The notes beneath the pieces are model-generated. The model was not told where the DNA came from, made no database searches, and saw only the letters and a list, made by a program, of their open reading frames with translations. A stretch of 64,000 nucleotides of DNA from contig JAJEKB010019347.1 in the NCBI GenBank assembly GCA_022393335.1, positions 31,459 to 95,458 of the forward strand. The letters are read 5' to 3'. Within the stretch, counting starts at the first letter, position 1, and each line of letters opens with the position of its first letter. The position numbers were made by a program, and so were the translations under genes. This stretch comes from Macrotrachela quadricornifera. Taxonomy: Eukaryota; Rotifera; Eurotatoria; Philodinida; Philodinidae. Positions 1 through 12,709 of the stretch are shown here, in pieces.

Positions 1-1724
1 CGATGAAATTCTCCGTCTTTCATATGAAGTAAAAATTAGTTTCGTTTTGTTTTTTTAAAAAAATTATTTTATATAGATGCGAGAAATTCGTCGTCGATTA
101 AGTGAATTAAAAAAAGAAAATGAAGAATTAAAAAGTCTTTTATTAATCAATGGAAAAAATCGTCATGAATATGAAAAAAAAGTAAAGATTTCTGATTTTT
201 TTTGTTTTACATTGAAAATTTTTTATTTTAAATTAGATTGAAGAATTAGAAAAAAATTACAGTGAATGTCTTAATAAACTTCATAAATCTCAAATTGAAG
301 TTAATAATTTACAAGAAAAATTACTTCAAATAAATTCATCATCATCATCAATGGATTCATCATCTCATCGTCATACTATATTTTTATCTCCAACTGATTA
401 TGCAAATTTTATGGGTATGGAAAATTCTCTTAAATCTGAACTTGAAGAAATTCTTGAAGATCCAAATCAATTATGTCCATCAACAATTCAAACAGATGAA
501 CAAATAACAACAGTTAAAAAATTTTATCGTAGAAGAATTAAACGAGATCAAAGTGATACTGATGGAGAATCAATTATGAATGATTCAGCTTTTAGTGATA
601 CTGAAAGTTTGAGCAGGTAATTTAAAAATAATGCATGAAAAAAAAATGTTTTTTTTTTTAATTTGATGCTTGATAACGCTTTTATTTATATCACTTGCTT
701 AGTGTTTCGTCCTGTCCTCATTGCCACCGATGTTCACCTCTACCTGTATCTGATTCTAAGTATGCATGTGATAATTTGGTTACATTTTTTCATTATTAGT
801 ATTATTATGAATAATTTTTTATTGATAGATCATCAACTATTTATCCAATTGAACGTCAAATACCATCTGGAATTTCATCGAGATTGAGACTAGTTAAGAG
901 ATTCGAAGGTAAAATCATTAAAAGAATGGTTTTGTTGAAACAGAAAAGAATTTATTTGTTTTTTTTTTCAATTAGGATCAAATATGTTAAAACGATGGCA
1001 AGAATTAGCTAAACCTAGTCTTTCATCATGTCTTCAATCTATACCCGGTGTTTATACACGTGCTGAAATTTTACATGAAGTTAAAGAAGAAGATGAAGAA
1101 GAATGTTCTTCAACATCACAAAATGTATTCGAGTTAATATCAGATAATCAAACATTAATTTCTTCACCGTATGTTTTCTTTTGTTCTTGTTTGGTTTATT
1201 TCATAACAAAAACAATTTTCTCTTTTAGAATAACAAATCGATTAAATCTTGTTGAGCTATTAACTGAACAAGGATTAACAGCTCGAACAAGTAATTTAAT
1301 TGTTCCAGATCCTGATGATGATGAAGATTTAATTCCACCACCATCATCACCAACACATGGTATTCAACTTCAAACAAATGCACTTCTTCATCAAGTTTTA
1401 CAACGTTTACTTGGAATGTCATTACGTACATTTGAAACCGTTACAACATCACTTACTTCAATAGATGATGATGATATTGATGAAGATGACGAATCTGAAC
1501 AACAATCACATACGACACCTTCTATAACTCCTCCATCATCACCCATATTCGATGGTCTTGCAGCACCAACACCAAACACAGCAATGCGTGCAATAAAATC
1601 GAGTACATTTTTACGTGTTTCATCATTAAATCCATTGACAAAAGCATTTGTTAGTCGTTCATCTGGCGCAATACCATCAATAGTTAATGATATACTTCAA
1701 AATCCCTCCACGAACATAAAATGA
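1..1724 (+). CDS. TRAK: Trafficking kinesin-binding protein (TRAK/Milton), 3' part
   Basis: Adaptor that links kinesin-1 and dynein to Miro on mitochondria. The 5' end lies outside the window. Visible exons: 1-28, 77-181, 237-616, 703-759, 829-908, 976-1168 and 1229-1724, all GT-AG with compatible phases. The first exons are coiled coil (RRRLSELKKENEEL, then EELEKNYSECLNKL). The C-terminal half carries the conserved TRAK landmarks: LVKRFEGS then LKRWQELAKPSL (TRAK1 has a matching LYHWQQLAQPNL), an acidic EEDEEE stretch, and LVELLTEQGLTAR followed by PPSSPTHG (TRAK1 has LAKLLQERGISAK then STPPNSPSHSP). A possible poly(A) signal AATAAA lies at 1803-1808. The exon 703-759 is short (19 codons, Cys/His containing) and inferred from phase only. 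Sure of the family; TRAK1 and TRAK2 cannot be separated, as expected for an invertebrate. Confidence 0.86.
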
Positions 1725-2089
1725 GAAGAATATATCTTCTCGTACAGATTAATTAGAGCTTCTTTTCTTTTTTTTTTCTTCTCTTTTGTGTTTATCTATT
1801 TTTAATAAAACTGTATATTTATATTAAACTTATGACCTAAAATTTTTTTTCCTATTTGATAGTTAGAATATACCTGTGTATTTGTATTGTAGGTTTTCTG
1901 AACCACTCTTTCATTTGAAGTCACGGTTTTCTTTACTCTCTTTTTTTTCTTCTTCTTTCGGTTTATAAGTTTTTACAAAAACGATTTCGTTTGTGTGCGC
2001 TTTGTGTATGCGTGCCGTTTCTTTTTTCTTTCTTTTTGATAAATAGAAGCAAAAAAATGAGAAGGATTTAAAACTAAAGAATTTATCTA

Positions 2090-2100
2090 TTTTGATTTAG
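2090..2100 (+). other. Putative spliced-leader acceptor before POLD4
   Basis: The sequence TTTTGATTTAG ends directly at the start codon at 2101. No upstream coding exon fits it, so I read it as a trans-splice acceptor; a 5'UTR cis-intron is the alternative. Confidence 0.4.
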
Positions 2101-2626
2101 ATGTCAAAAAATCTAAAACGTCAGAGAAAATTGGAGGATGTAATTGGTAATAGTTCAACAAAAAAGAAAAAAGAAAATAAAGATGATATATCAACTACCA
2201 ATAAGCAAACTATTGTAGATAATTCAAGTAAGTTATTTCAAGAAAAATGATAATAAAGTCGATGGAATACATATGAGTTTCTTGTAGAACCGACTTCAAC
2301 TGCAAAAAAGGTCTCTGATAAAGACTTAGAACTGCTTAAACAGTTTGATCTTAATATGACATTTGGTCCTTGTACTGGTAAATTTTTCTTTAGAATATTT
2401 TTCAAGCAATATTCTTTCATATTTCTTTTATAGGCATTCCACGTATTGATCGTTATGAACGAGCTTTGCGTCATGACTTAGATCCTCCTATTCGTGTTTT
2501 AGAATTAATTAATCTTTATCCGAATGATCCTCAAGTTACATACTGGTAAAAAAATAGTATTTTTCTTAGTTTTGACAGAATATATTCTTTTGTTTTTATA
2601 GTATTTGGCGTGACTATACATTATAA
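2101..2626 (+). CDS. POLD4: DNA polymerase delta subunit 4 (p12)
   Basis: Smallest accessory subunit of DNA polymerase delta, which stabilises the holoenzyme and contacts PCNA. Exons 2101-2227, 2288-2377, 2434-2545 and 2602-2626 give 117 residues; the human protein has 107. The N-terminus is Lys-rich (NLKRQRKLEDVIG, then KKKKE) and could hold a nuclear signal and a PIP-like motif. The diagnostic core is ELLKQFDLNMTFGPCTGI, against human ELLRQFDLAWQYGPCTGI, followed by PRIDRYERALRHDLDPP. It ends IWRDYTL, matching human LWHLYPL. Only 116 bases separate it from the next gene on the same strand. Confidence 0.9.
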
Positions 2627-2742
2627 ATCAATGTTTTGACAATTGTCCGTTGTAGGGCAAAATATTTTTTTTTAAATAATTTTAAAAAAATGTTTTTATT
2701 TAATAATTTCGAATAAATTAAATATTTTAGATTATAATAATT

Positions 2743-3922
2743 ATGCGTTCCTTTTCATGGTTACGTTTTCTTCTACTATCACGTCATAGAAATCAAGTAT
2801 AAAATCAACAATCATACGAATTATATTGTTTTATGAATTATTAAAACTCTATTTTAATACCTTCTAGCTACGACGTTTCGTTCCATTATTTTATAAAAAT
2901 ATGAAAACTTTTTCAAGACCTCATCTGACTTTAACAGCTTTACCATTATGGTTTGTTGTTCGAGCAGCAACTCAAGTTGAAGATATTAAAGAGTCAAATC
3001 GACCAAAGAGTTCATAATTGATTTATATATATTTTAATTTTTAAATTATTTTTATTTCTCTAATAGATCTCGCAACTATTGTTGAACAATTAGATACAAT
3101 GTTTGATAAGGAAGAATTTCAAAAAGCATATGAATATATTGAACAAAATCGAACAAATGAATTATTTCAAAGTCATTATATTCGATGGCGAATAGCTAGG
3201 TATGTATGATTTATATAAATTAGTATTTAAAAATCTTATTTATATTTAATTTAGAATTTTTTATAAATTTTCATTAGTAACAAAAGATAAACAATTAAAA
3301 AAAAAATTAGTTGAAGAAGGTTTTGAACAGGCTAAATTAGCTCTTAATGAAGGAAATCATATTTATTCTGTTCATAAATGGTATGGAATTTTACTTAATG
3401 AAAAAAGTCAATATACAAGTACAGATGAACAAATTCGTAATGCTTATGAAGTACTTGATCATTTTAATGAAGCCGTTCGATTAAATCCACAAGATGCAAC
3501 TTGTTATTATCTTCTAGGTTCATGGTTTGTTAAAATATTTTCTTTTAATTATATTTTTCTTTTGTTTTTTTCTATTGAAAAGGTATTGGGAAGTTGCACA
3601 ATTATCGGGTTGGAAACGACGAATAGCAAAATTAATTTATGGTGAATTACCACAAGCAACAGTACATGATGCATTAAAAAAATTTCTATTAGCTGAAGAA
3701 ATCTCACCTAATTTTTATAGTAAAAATTTATTAATGCTTATTAAATGTTATATTGAACTTAATTCACGTCCAGCAGCAATGGAATTTGCAAAATTATTAT
3801 TAAATCGTGAAAGAACAACTCAAGAAGATGAAGAAGTTTATCAAGAATTACTTAAAATCATTCCAAATATTGAACGTCTTTTACCATATCCACAACAAGG
3901 AAGCTTTAGTAAACATGTTTAA
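2743..3922 (+). CDS. RMDN: Regulator of microtubule dynamics protein (RMDN/FAM82 family)
   Basis: TPR-like protein family associated with microtubules, spindle poles and mitochondria (RMDN1-3; RMDN3 is PTPIP51). Exons 2743-2796, 2868-3009, 3067-3199, 3255-3524 and 3583-3922 give 312 residues, close to human RMDN1 (314). Helical repeats run through the C-terminal two thirds, with the family's EQLDTMFDKEEFQKAYEYIE, HKWYGILLNE, EAVRLNPQDATCYYLLG and ALKKFLLAEEISPNFYSKN blocks. The N-terminus is short and basic and could be a mitochondrial or membrane signal, but this is weak. The donor of exon 2 (GTTCAT) is poor, so that junction is the least certain. AATAAA occurs at 3987-3992. Which RMDN paralogue it represents cannot be settled by eye. 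Confidence 0.85.
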
Positions 3923-4074
3923 ATAATATTTTGTTGCCAAGATATATCCTCTCTTTCTTTTTTTCTATAACAACTAACGACATCTAAATAAAGTCTCTAT
4001 TGATTTACTAATATTTTTTACAATTGATCATCATGAAAGCAACGAACAACGGTTGCTAACTAAGTAAATCTCAT

Positions 4075-4085
4075 TTGTTTTTTAG
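4075..4085 (+). other. Putative spliced-leader acceptor before TMEM143
   Basis: A T-run followed by AG touches the ATG at 4086, and the upstream gene ends only 163 bases away. Same pattern as before POLD4. Confidence 0.4.
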
Positions 4086-6121
4086 ATGTTAGCTAGTTTT
4101 TATACTCGTCGTTTGATTATTACTTATTCTCGAGCATATTTATCTACTTTACCTTATCCAAAATCTAGTGAAACACAAGCAGCATCTGATGGAACACCAA
4201 TTAATTATCCCTCAAAACAAACTCATTCAAAAAATGATCAAGTAGAACCATTTCATCCTAATGATCTTTTAGAAGCTAAACGATTAGAAAAAGTCTCTAT
4301 AGATAAATATCCTTCTGAATTTTTATCAAAATCCTCAACAAATATTGATCTTGTTTATGACAAAAAAGTACCAAATACAATTGTTTTATCTGGTATACCA
4401 CTTAGTGAAACTGTACCGTCGTTAGTAAAAGAACAAATTAAAGAAGAAAAACAACAATATCAAGAACAAATACCATCATCACGTTTTTCTGCTTTTCTTC
4501 GAAGTATTCGATCAGGTTTACCATTTTTTCCATCAAAAAAAACAACAACAACAGTGAATATTGCTACAACACGAGAACATTTTATTCCGGTAGATATTTT
4601 TTCTTCTTTCGTCTTTTTTTTGTGATTAATTAATTTTTATTTTTAGATAACACGTCCTTCATTAATACGTTTATTAGCTAGTGATAAGCAATTACTTGAT
4701 GAACATGATAATCGTCTTTTATTTCATCAATTATGTGAAGGTTTTGATAGTGCTGTTATACAACGTTATCATCCAATATTAAATGAATTAAAAAATATAT
4801 TTAATCCATTAAATCCTGATCATGATTTAAATCATAATTATTCTATATCAAATCGTGATCGTTTAGATAATGAATATTGGTTATTACAAAAAATTGATGA
4901 TTTACTTCATCGATCAAATTTTAAAGAATTACCACGAAATATTCTTCTTGAAAAATTTATTATTCAAGAAGATTCAACATCAACAAGTATTAATATTAAA
5001 ATAAATGGTTATGATTATGATGTATTAAAATTTTGGATACTTGGACATGAACAAATACCATATGTAGAATTATCACGATGGAAAAAAATTTTTAAAACTA
5101 ATTCATCTATATCAAATGATTATTTTAAACGTGTTATTTTAGCTGTACGTCTTAAAGGACAAGATCGTTTATATTTGAAAGCTTTTCGAGATATTCCATT
5201 ACAAAGTCTTCCACAATTATTACCTGTTGGTAAATTACGAATAGGACAACATGAACAACGACTTATTTGGTTAACATTTTTTATTGGTACAAGTACAGCC
5301 GTTACACATTTAATAACAACAATGGCAAATTTTCATATACCAGGTTTAATTATTGGTGGAAGTAGTTTAACATTATTTCTTGCATTTTGGTCATTAAGAA
5401 GTTCATATAAATCAAAAATAAATTATTTATCAAATATGAATAGAAATTTATTTTATAAAAATATTGCATCAAATAAACAATTATTAGGGATGATTATTGA
5501 TCGAGCAGAAGATGAATTAAGTAAAGAAGTGTAAGTAAGATTTATTACATGATTTTTGTTTTTCTTTTACTATAAAAACAAATGAGACATTGATAATGCA
5601 GAGATAATGAGGACGATTATTTTATAACTTTTTCTATTATGCTTAGAGAGTTCGAAAAATTTCTAATGAAATATTTATTTTATATTTTAGCCTTCTTGTT
5701 TATATGATTATTTTATGGAGACAAAAACTTAATGCTGATTTAACAGCAAAAATTCTTGAATTAGAAATAGAAAATTGGATTCGTGTGAAAACAAATACCT
5801 ATATTAATTTTAAAAGTGATCAAGCAATTGAATTTCTTCGTAAATTAGGTAACTTAATTTCATTTAAAAAAAAACAACAATAAATAATTTTATTTTTTTT
5901 ATTTAGGTATTCTTTTACCTGAAGATCCATCTAGACCAGGACGTTTACAAGTAATTCCATTTAAACAAAGTGTTGGAATTCTTCCCAAAATTTCAAGACC
6001 ATTAAGTGAAAAAAATGAAGAATGGGATTTAATTGAAGGATATGATAAAAAATATTTTGAAGTTGATTGGACAACTGTTCTTAATGAAGATAAAGTTCTT
6101 AAAAAAGGTGGATGGTATTGA
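4086..6121 (+). CDS. TMEM143: Transmembrane protein 143 (DUF3754), mitochondrial
   Basis: Poorly characterised membrane protein of mitochondria with a DUF3754 domain. Exons 4086-4589, 4647-5530, 5691-5848 and 5907-6121 give 586 residues, longer than human TMEM143 (459), mainly through a polar N-terminus. That N-terminus (LASFYTRRLIITYSRAYLS) is rich in Arg, Ser and hydrophobic residues with no acids, as in a mitochondrial presequence. The domain opens with EHFIPVTRPSLIRLL-type sequence split by the first intron (residues HFIP / ITRPS). It continues with LNELKNIFNPLNPDHD, YDVLKFWILGHEQIP and LYLKAFRDIPLQSLPQLLP. Two hydrophobic segments follow (LIWLTFFIGTSTAVTHLI and GLIIGGSSLTLFLAFW). The C-terminal part after the membrane pair (RKLGILLPED) is conserved in the family. 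Function inferred only at family level. Confidence 0.88.
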
Positions 6122-6300
6122 ACATTTTAAAATAGTCAATTGAAAAAAAAACAAATATAAAGGCTAGACTAGTGGTGCAATTCTTTCTTTTTTTTAATAT
6201 TCTTTTCATCTAACATTTATTAAAGTGCACGTGTATAGAGAGTGTTGCTGTAACAGCGAAATATATTATTATTATTCATAAAAAAATGTTCATTCTTTAT

Positions 6301-6308
6301 ATTTCTAG
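6301..6308 (+). other. Putative splice acceptor 19 nt before the CFAP100 start
   Basis: ATTTCTAG precedes the start codon at 6328 by 19 bases. A spliced-leader acceptor or a 5'UTR intron end would both fit. Confidence 0.3.
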
Positions 6309-6327
6309 ATAATTAAATCTATCGATC

Positions 6328-9119
6328 ATGTCTTCAGTGGTCGATAGCGATACACCTGCAGGCGATAAACCAGGTATAGGATCTGCAAAACCAGGTAAAA
6401 GATTATTTAAAATAATACAACTATTATTCTAATACGATCTTATTTTATTTTGAAGGACTTGGATCACGTGCAACATCAAAAGTAACGTTTCGTGATGGAG
6501 ATGGAAAGGAACAAGCACATTCATCAGCTCATCCAAGTGAGGGTGAACATCGTCCATTAAGTATGGCACCATCATTTCGTCTTCAACAACAACACCATCA
6601 ACTTGGTGAATTAAAAAAAAAAGAAGATATAAATCCATTTAAATTTTCTCCTGATGTGGATTTTTGTGCATTAAGTCAACTTGATAAACGTGAAAAAGCA
6701 CAAGTAATTTGATTTAAATATTATAAATTTAATAATGTAAAAACAAAAAAATAATTATTTATTTTAATTAAAAGGAACGTGAACGTATGCAAAATCTTAA
6801 AGTACATGAAAAATTATCAAAAGCTCAACGTCTTATGAAAGGAAGACGTTTTCGTGTATTAAAAGAAATTGATGATGAAATTGAACATGAAGTAAAAGAA
6901 GTTTTTCTTTTTTTTATTAAATAAATATATATTTTTAAATCATTTTTTCTATTATTATAGCGTGCACAAAATAAAGAAAATCGTGTTGCATCAATGCGTG
7001 ATAATGCACCATGGCTTGTTGCTATTACTCGTAATCGTCGTGTTGAAAATGAAAGTTTACAAGATTTTATTGAAAAAAAACGTAATATGTTTGTTTTACA
7101 AGTAATTTATATATATATATATATCTTTAGCTTTGATACTAATAATATTTTTTATAGTATGAATTAACAGTTAAACGTACTGAAATGCGTAAACTTGAAG
7201 AGATAACTGGTGCAGAAGAACAACGAATTGAAAAAGCAGAAAAAGATTTAGAAGAAGATGCAGTATGATTTTTTCATTTATAATTGATATAATCGATTTA
7301 AATTTATTATTATTGTTCTAGCATATGTTTGATCAATTTTTAGCTGCTAATAATAAAAATGCTAATGAAGCATCTCGTTTGTAAGAAAATTTTTATTTTA
7401 ATCAATTAATTTATTTTATTTTATTAGAGCTGATGAAGAAGCACGTAAAAAATTAGAAAAAGTTGCAGAAATAAAACGTTTACATGGACAAATAACAGCA
7501 TTAAAAAGTGAACTTGTTCGACGTGAAGATGAATTAAATGAATTAAAACAATATAAACAATTTCTTGATCAAATTACACCAATAGTATATATATATAATT
7601 TCTTTTTTGGATTATCTATTTCATCAAGATCAAATAACAGAGTTTACTATACCGAGATGTTTATACTAGAAAATTAACAAATGATCTACTGTACTATTTA
7701 TTCCTATCTAAGATACTATAGTTCGACTATTTTTTAAATTATTGTTGTAAGTGAAAAAAAATAAGAGATATATGGATATAATTCTTTTCTTCATACGTAC
7801 AATATCCGAATCGTACATAGTATATATTCATTTGTAGTGTATAAGAAGCAAATAATAGATAATAGCATGAAATGAAAAAATATTGAACGCGTTTATTTCC
7901 ATTATAAAATTATAATCGTAATAGAAACCGATATAGAAAGTATTCACTATTCAGAATAAGAAAACGTTTATATTAAAGATAGATATTTTTCAATAAAAAT
8001 TACTCGATTGGATTTATAGTCGTTTATAATTAGAAGATGTTTATTGTATTTCTTTTACTTTTCAGGAATGGAAAGAAGAACGTCGAAAAAAACTTGAACA
8101 AGAACGTCTTTCACGTCAAAAAATTGATAACCAATCATTTGTATCTGATGAATTAACAAGTAAATCAGGTAGTCGTCCACAAAGTCGTATTCTTGATCCA
8201 AAAAATGTTAAACGTGGTGCACCAATAACACAAAAAAATCTTACGGCAGCAATTAATCGACGTCGATCATCAGGTTCTTCTCGTGATGTTGATTTAAGTG
8301 TTAAAAATGCTAGTGAATCAGATATGAATAAATCTCCATCAGAAATGACTATGAATGATTTAGATAATGATTTTGAACTATATTTTACTGATCCTCAACA
8401 ATTATTAGCGATATTTACTGAACTTGAAGAACAAAATTTATCATTAATACAAAATAGTCAAGATCATGAAGAACAATTAGAAGAAATAAGTCGAGAATTA
8501 CAAATAACAATGCAAAAAAAAAATAGTGAAACTGACTCATTACAACGTCAAGTTAATCATTTAGAACAAGCAATTACATTAGAAGAACAAAAAGAAAAAG
8601 AATTAATGGCAAAAGTTGGGTAATAAAAAATTGTTATCATTTCAATTTTCAATTATTTTATTTTATTTTTTTAGAGCTCATTCATTATTTAATGATGATA
8701 GTAAACAAGATGAATATCTTGCTCAATTATCTGCAGTTATAAGTGATGTTTATAAAAAAATTTTTAATGAAAATCCTGTTACAAGTGATCCATTAAAAAA
8801 TCTTGCATCTATTGAAAATCGTCTTGAAGAATTATTTCAAGAAATTGAACTTATGGATCCAGGACGTTTACAAGAAGCTGAAAAAGCTAAAGAAAAAGAA
8901 CGACGTATTCGTTTACGTGAACAAAAGAAACTTGAAGAAGAACGTGCTAATGAAGAAAAGAAACGTAAAGCTGCATTACGAGCTAAAGAACCACCTAAGA
9001 AACATATTGGTCGTCCAATAGCTGAACGATCAAGACCACCAGAATTGAAGAAAGCCGATCAAGATACAATCAACAAAACGAATGAAGAAGAGGAAGAACT
9101 TGCTTATTATTTTACTTGA
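6328..9119 (+). CDS. CFAP100: Cilia- and flagella-associated protein 100 (CCDC37/MIA1)
   Basis: Axonemal coiled-coil protein; in Chlamydomonas its homologue MIA1 pairs with CFAP73 and regulates inner-arm dynein f/I1. Nine exons: 6328-6394, 6456-6703, 6775-6891, 6961-7101, 7158-7262, 7322-7380, 7428-7584, 8066-8619 and 8675-9119. They give 630 residues (human 611). NPFKFSPDVDFCALSQLDKR is the family signature near residue 90. It is followed by KVHEKLSKAQRL and a DUF4200-type coiled coil with WLVAITRNRRVENESLQDFI, ELTVKRTEMRKLEE and ITPIEWKEER. The C-terminal third is coiled coil, then very basic (KAKEKERRIRLREQKK), and ends in a short acidic tail. The 481-base intron at 7585-8065 is the only long one and holds nothing I recognise. 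The neighbouring CCDC38 is a shorter relative; the signature and length favour CFAP100. Confidence 0.88.
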
Positions 9120-11154
9120 ATATATAATAATCCGTCTGTCTTTTTTTGCCGTCCATTTTTATATTAATTTTGAATATAATAAATATTCATTTACTTTAGT
9201 GTATTTCATTTTTGAAATTTATTTTAAAATAACTAAAAACTTTCTTTTAACCATAATCAAATATAATGTTGTTTCATATGATATATGTTATTGAAATGCT
9301 AATATTGAAACAATAAGTATTCAAAAGATCGGTTACACTAAAGAAGGTTTCTAAAATGACGAAATTTATTTTGGTACAAGTAAAGTCTCGATAAATGTAC
9401 CAAAATTATTTTCAACAACAGCAATGAGAACTGGATATGTCTAATTCTTGAGTGAGTATGACTAAGCGGTTATGTTGTTGGTAGATCAATCTGTACAAGA
9501 AGCTCAAGTGACAGACCGAAAGAACTCTGAGTTAAGCCAGTTTTCTGTTCACAACTACGGTTAGACTAATATGAGAAAAATATCGAGCTCGTGAAGCGGT
9601 CTCCAAATGGCGTCCTATACCTCAAAGCAGCGGAAAGATAGGGTAGTTTTCTTTAAATTCTTCACTTTAAATCTTTTGTCTCTAAACAAATCAGAGTTGC
9701 AACCGGTCTAAAATTTTCAGACTGTGTTTAGTTCTAGGGTATGATAGTGTACAGTAACTAGAGAGAATTTTAATTACTTGTTTTTCCATATAATGAGAAC
9801 AATTTTGTTTCTCAATAAAAATCAACTTTATACAAAAATGATTTTATCATTAACTAGATCATATTTAAGAGAAACAAATTTTATATATTTTTTTAAAATC
9901 GAGTATTAGTGATGAAAGAATTTTGAACTAATCCTTCATAAGAAACATGAATGAAATAAATCTTTCAATTCTGGAAGATACATAGCTGGTTCATTTTTAT
10001 TTAGAAACCGTAAATCATAATTGATAATTTTTATTCATAACATTTTATATTACTGGAAATCAATTGTTTTAAACAGTTAGTATTGTATTTAAAAACTGAT
10101 ATTAAACTATCATTTGACATACACTCAAAATTAGTTTATACAGTAAAAAACTGATGATATTGATTTTGCATTCTCTTTTATTTACATGAACAAGATGTTT
10201 ATTTTTCAAGGGACAGATGAAAAATGAATACATGACATTTACGTAGTTGTACGAATAGGCATCATTATGAACTCTTAAACTTTGCATGGCTATGTTTATT
10301 TGATTTGAGAGCATAATGGAATATTTAAACGAAGTTGAAAAACGAAGCGTTTTGTACTTATCCGTAAACGTTACGTCATTCATATATAACTATACTGTCC
10401 ATGAATGTCCATCAACGAATATCTACGGAATACTGCAAAAGTTGTGTATACAGTTTGTTGTATATGACTTGGATTATCAATATTATGCTAGATTCTCAAG
10501 CATATATGGTTATATCAGCATCATAATTTTAAACAATTATTAAATACTTTAAAACTAAGAAATAAAAGTAGGTTATGTGTTATGAAACACTGGTCAGTAT
10601 TAACGTTGTTTGTAATCAAGCGACATCTAATACAATTTTCAACTGGTTATTGAAGTTGAACCTACCTATACGTGTCTATCTGTCAGAGATCGATTTTAGT
10701 TATAAACTAACAAAATTTTAACGAAAAATTTCGTTTTATATGATAAAAAAATAATTACAAATGCTAATTTTCGCCAAATATGTATACTTACACATTCCTG
10801 TTTAATATTAAACGAATTGACAGGTATACTTATCAAATGCTTCATTGATGCATTCATATTTAAACTTTTAAAGTGAATATCAACTTCGAAATTAAACCAG
10901 TTCATTGATACATTTTGTAATATTGGTAAATATGTTCTAACATTGTTTATAAGTAGAATAGTGTACATAATTGAATGATTAATATATATCATCGATTAAT
11001 ACATATTAGAGATTATGAAATATGACAGTAGTATTATATACATTCTATCAAACGAAAAGCAATCGAATGTTTTATATTGGCGCGATGATTTTTTTTTTTC
11101 TATTTTTTTTTCTTACATATCTTCGATTATCATAATATGAAATGAAAAGAAAAC
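9120..11154. other. Gene-poor spacer
   Basis: About 2 kb without a gene I can support. Open frames of 70-98 codons occur on both strands, but their composition is that of translated AT-rich DNA. A stretch at about 9420-9660 is visibly less AT-rich than its surroundings and could be an old mobile-element remnant. I see no terminal repeats or conserved motif in it. Confidence 0.4.
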
Positions 11155-12183
11155 ATGTGTGAACGAACACCATTATTTCTCCATGAAGCAAAATCAATTC
11201 TATATGATCTTTTAAAACGTACTTTAGAATTATTTGATCTATCACTTTACTTTGTTGAATATTATCATCTTAATAAATTTCTTTTTGAACGTGAACAAAA
11301 AAGTCATTATTATCTTTTTTCTACTCATAAACCATGTAAATTAAATTATAATATGATTTCTGATCTTAACATTTATCTTAATCGTTTATATACAACATGT
11401 CGTTTAACAAAAAGTCATTTACGTTCATTACATGCTACTCGTACAAGATTATTAAATGGTTATATAGTTATTGATGATGAAATCTATGAATTAATCAATT
11501 ATTTTCAATTAAAAATTAATAAATTATGCTATGAATTTCAATCAAAAGTAATAAAAACTAAACAATCTGATCAAATTACTAATAAAAGATATCATTCTCA
11601 ACGTATAATTAATAATTCACAACCAATTCAATCATTTATGTTTCTTCCTGAAACTTTAAATCAGAAAAATAATTCTGAAAATACAATAGTTTCATCTAAT
11701 GATATACAATTATCAAATTCTCAACAAATCAAAGATTATCATTATATATTAATATTATTTCAAAAAATTTCTCAATTTTATCAATTACTTATTCAACAAT
11801 TATACGGTATTCATATTGTTCAAGATTCTGATATACTACAACCAATTGTCATTAGTATTATTCGTTTACTTTTATTAATTACAAATAAATTAAAATACAA
11901 TATTGAAATTCTATCACCAACTAAAACTAATCGTAATCATTTTAGTGTACAAAAAGATGAAGAAATTTGTCATAGTGAAAAGACAAAAAAAATCTCAACT
12001 AAAACAAAATTTAATTTAATTGAAATTCATCCAGAAAATATAATTAAAGAAAAAAATGATAAAAATATGGAATATGTTCGAAATGATAATCATTCATTAA
12101 ATATAGAAGATGATCAAATAAGTCTATTAGATTTTGATGAAGATGAATTTTATCGTTTAGCAAATCTTGAACGAGATGATTGA
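11155..12183 (+). CDS. Uncharacterised intronless protein, 342 aa
   Basis: I do not recognise this protein. It is a single 342-codon frame with codon use like the neighbouring genes (CGT, TTA, ATT rich), so I take it as real. The first 140 residues look alpha-helical and are rich in Leu, Tyr and His (EAKSILYDLLKRTLELFDLS, then LNIYLNRLYTTCRLTKSHL). A polar linker follows, then a second helical block (ILILFQKISQFYQLLIQQLY and QPIVISIIRLLLLITNKLKY). A Lys/Asn-rich tail ends with acidic ISLLDFDEDEFYRLANLE. There is no signal peptide. The two hydrophobic helices are more likely buried in a helical bundle than membrane-spanning. The acidic C-terminal motif looks like a docking peptide, but that is a guess. 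It stands alone between a 2-kb spacer and CCDC134, with no intron in a region where most genes have several. Confidence 0.6.
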   Translation: MCERTPLFLHEAKSILYDLLKRTLELFDLSLYFVEYYHLNKFLFEREQKSHYYLFSTHKPCKLNYNMISDLNIYLNRLYTTCRLTKSHLRSLHATRTRLLNGYIVIDDEIYELINYFQLKINKLCYEFQSKVIKTKQSDQITNKRYHSQRIINNSQPIQSFMFLPETLNQKNNSENTIVSSNDIQLSNSQQIKDYHYILILFQKISQFYQLLIQQLYGIHIVQDSDILQPIVISIIRLLLLITNKLKYNIEILSPTKTNRNHFSVQKDEEICHSEKTKKISTKTKFNLIEIHPENIIKEKNDKNMEYVRNDNHSLNIEDDQISLLDFDEDEFYRLANLERDD

Positions 12184-12709
12184 ATTTAAACTTTATTTAA
12201 TTAATGATCAACTATAATTTTTTTTAAAAAAATTCTATTATTGTTGAATTACCATGAAAGTTTATTAGGATGATTATTTTTTTTATGAATTCCTTGCGTG
12301 GATTCAGTAAATAAGAGAATGTACACTATCTCATTTTATTTCATTGAGTGTTCATTCGAATTGATGTTTTATACATGAGTAAAGCTTGATGAGACTAGAA
12401 AATGTCTAAAAGGATCCGTGCGAATCGTTTTTTTAATTTTTTTTTGGTTTTGAGTGAGATATTTATAGGACAATCAAATGGAGAAATTTCGATCTAAAAT
12501 TTTGCTTACAGATATGTTTCATGATTTTTAGAATGTTCTGGAAGTCTTAATCCAAATGAATGATTCTTCCATCAAATATCAAACATAGTTTGGAAATTAT
12601 TGAATCTTATTTAATATACTATTATTAATGAAATGCAATGTCAATGAAACATTCTTTCGATTGATCTATCTATTTCTGATATTTACTAATATATAAAACA
12701 TATTTCTAG
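12184..12709. other. Intergenic spacer before CCDC134
   Basis: AT-rich spacer of 526 bases. It should contain the CCDC134 promoter. Its last bases (TTTCTAG) form an acceptor directly against the CCDC134 start codon; nothing else recognised. Confidence 0.4.
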
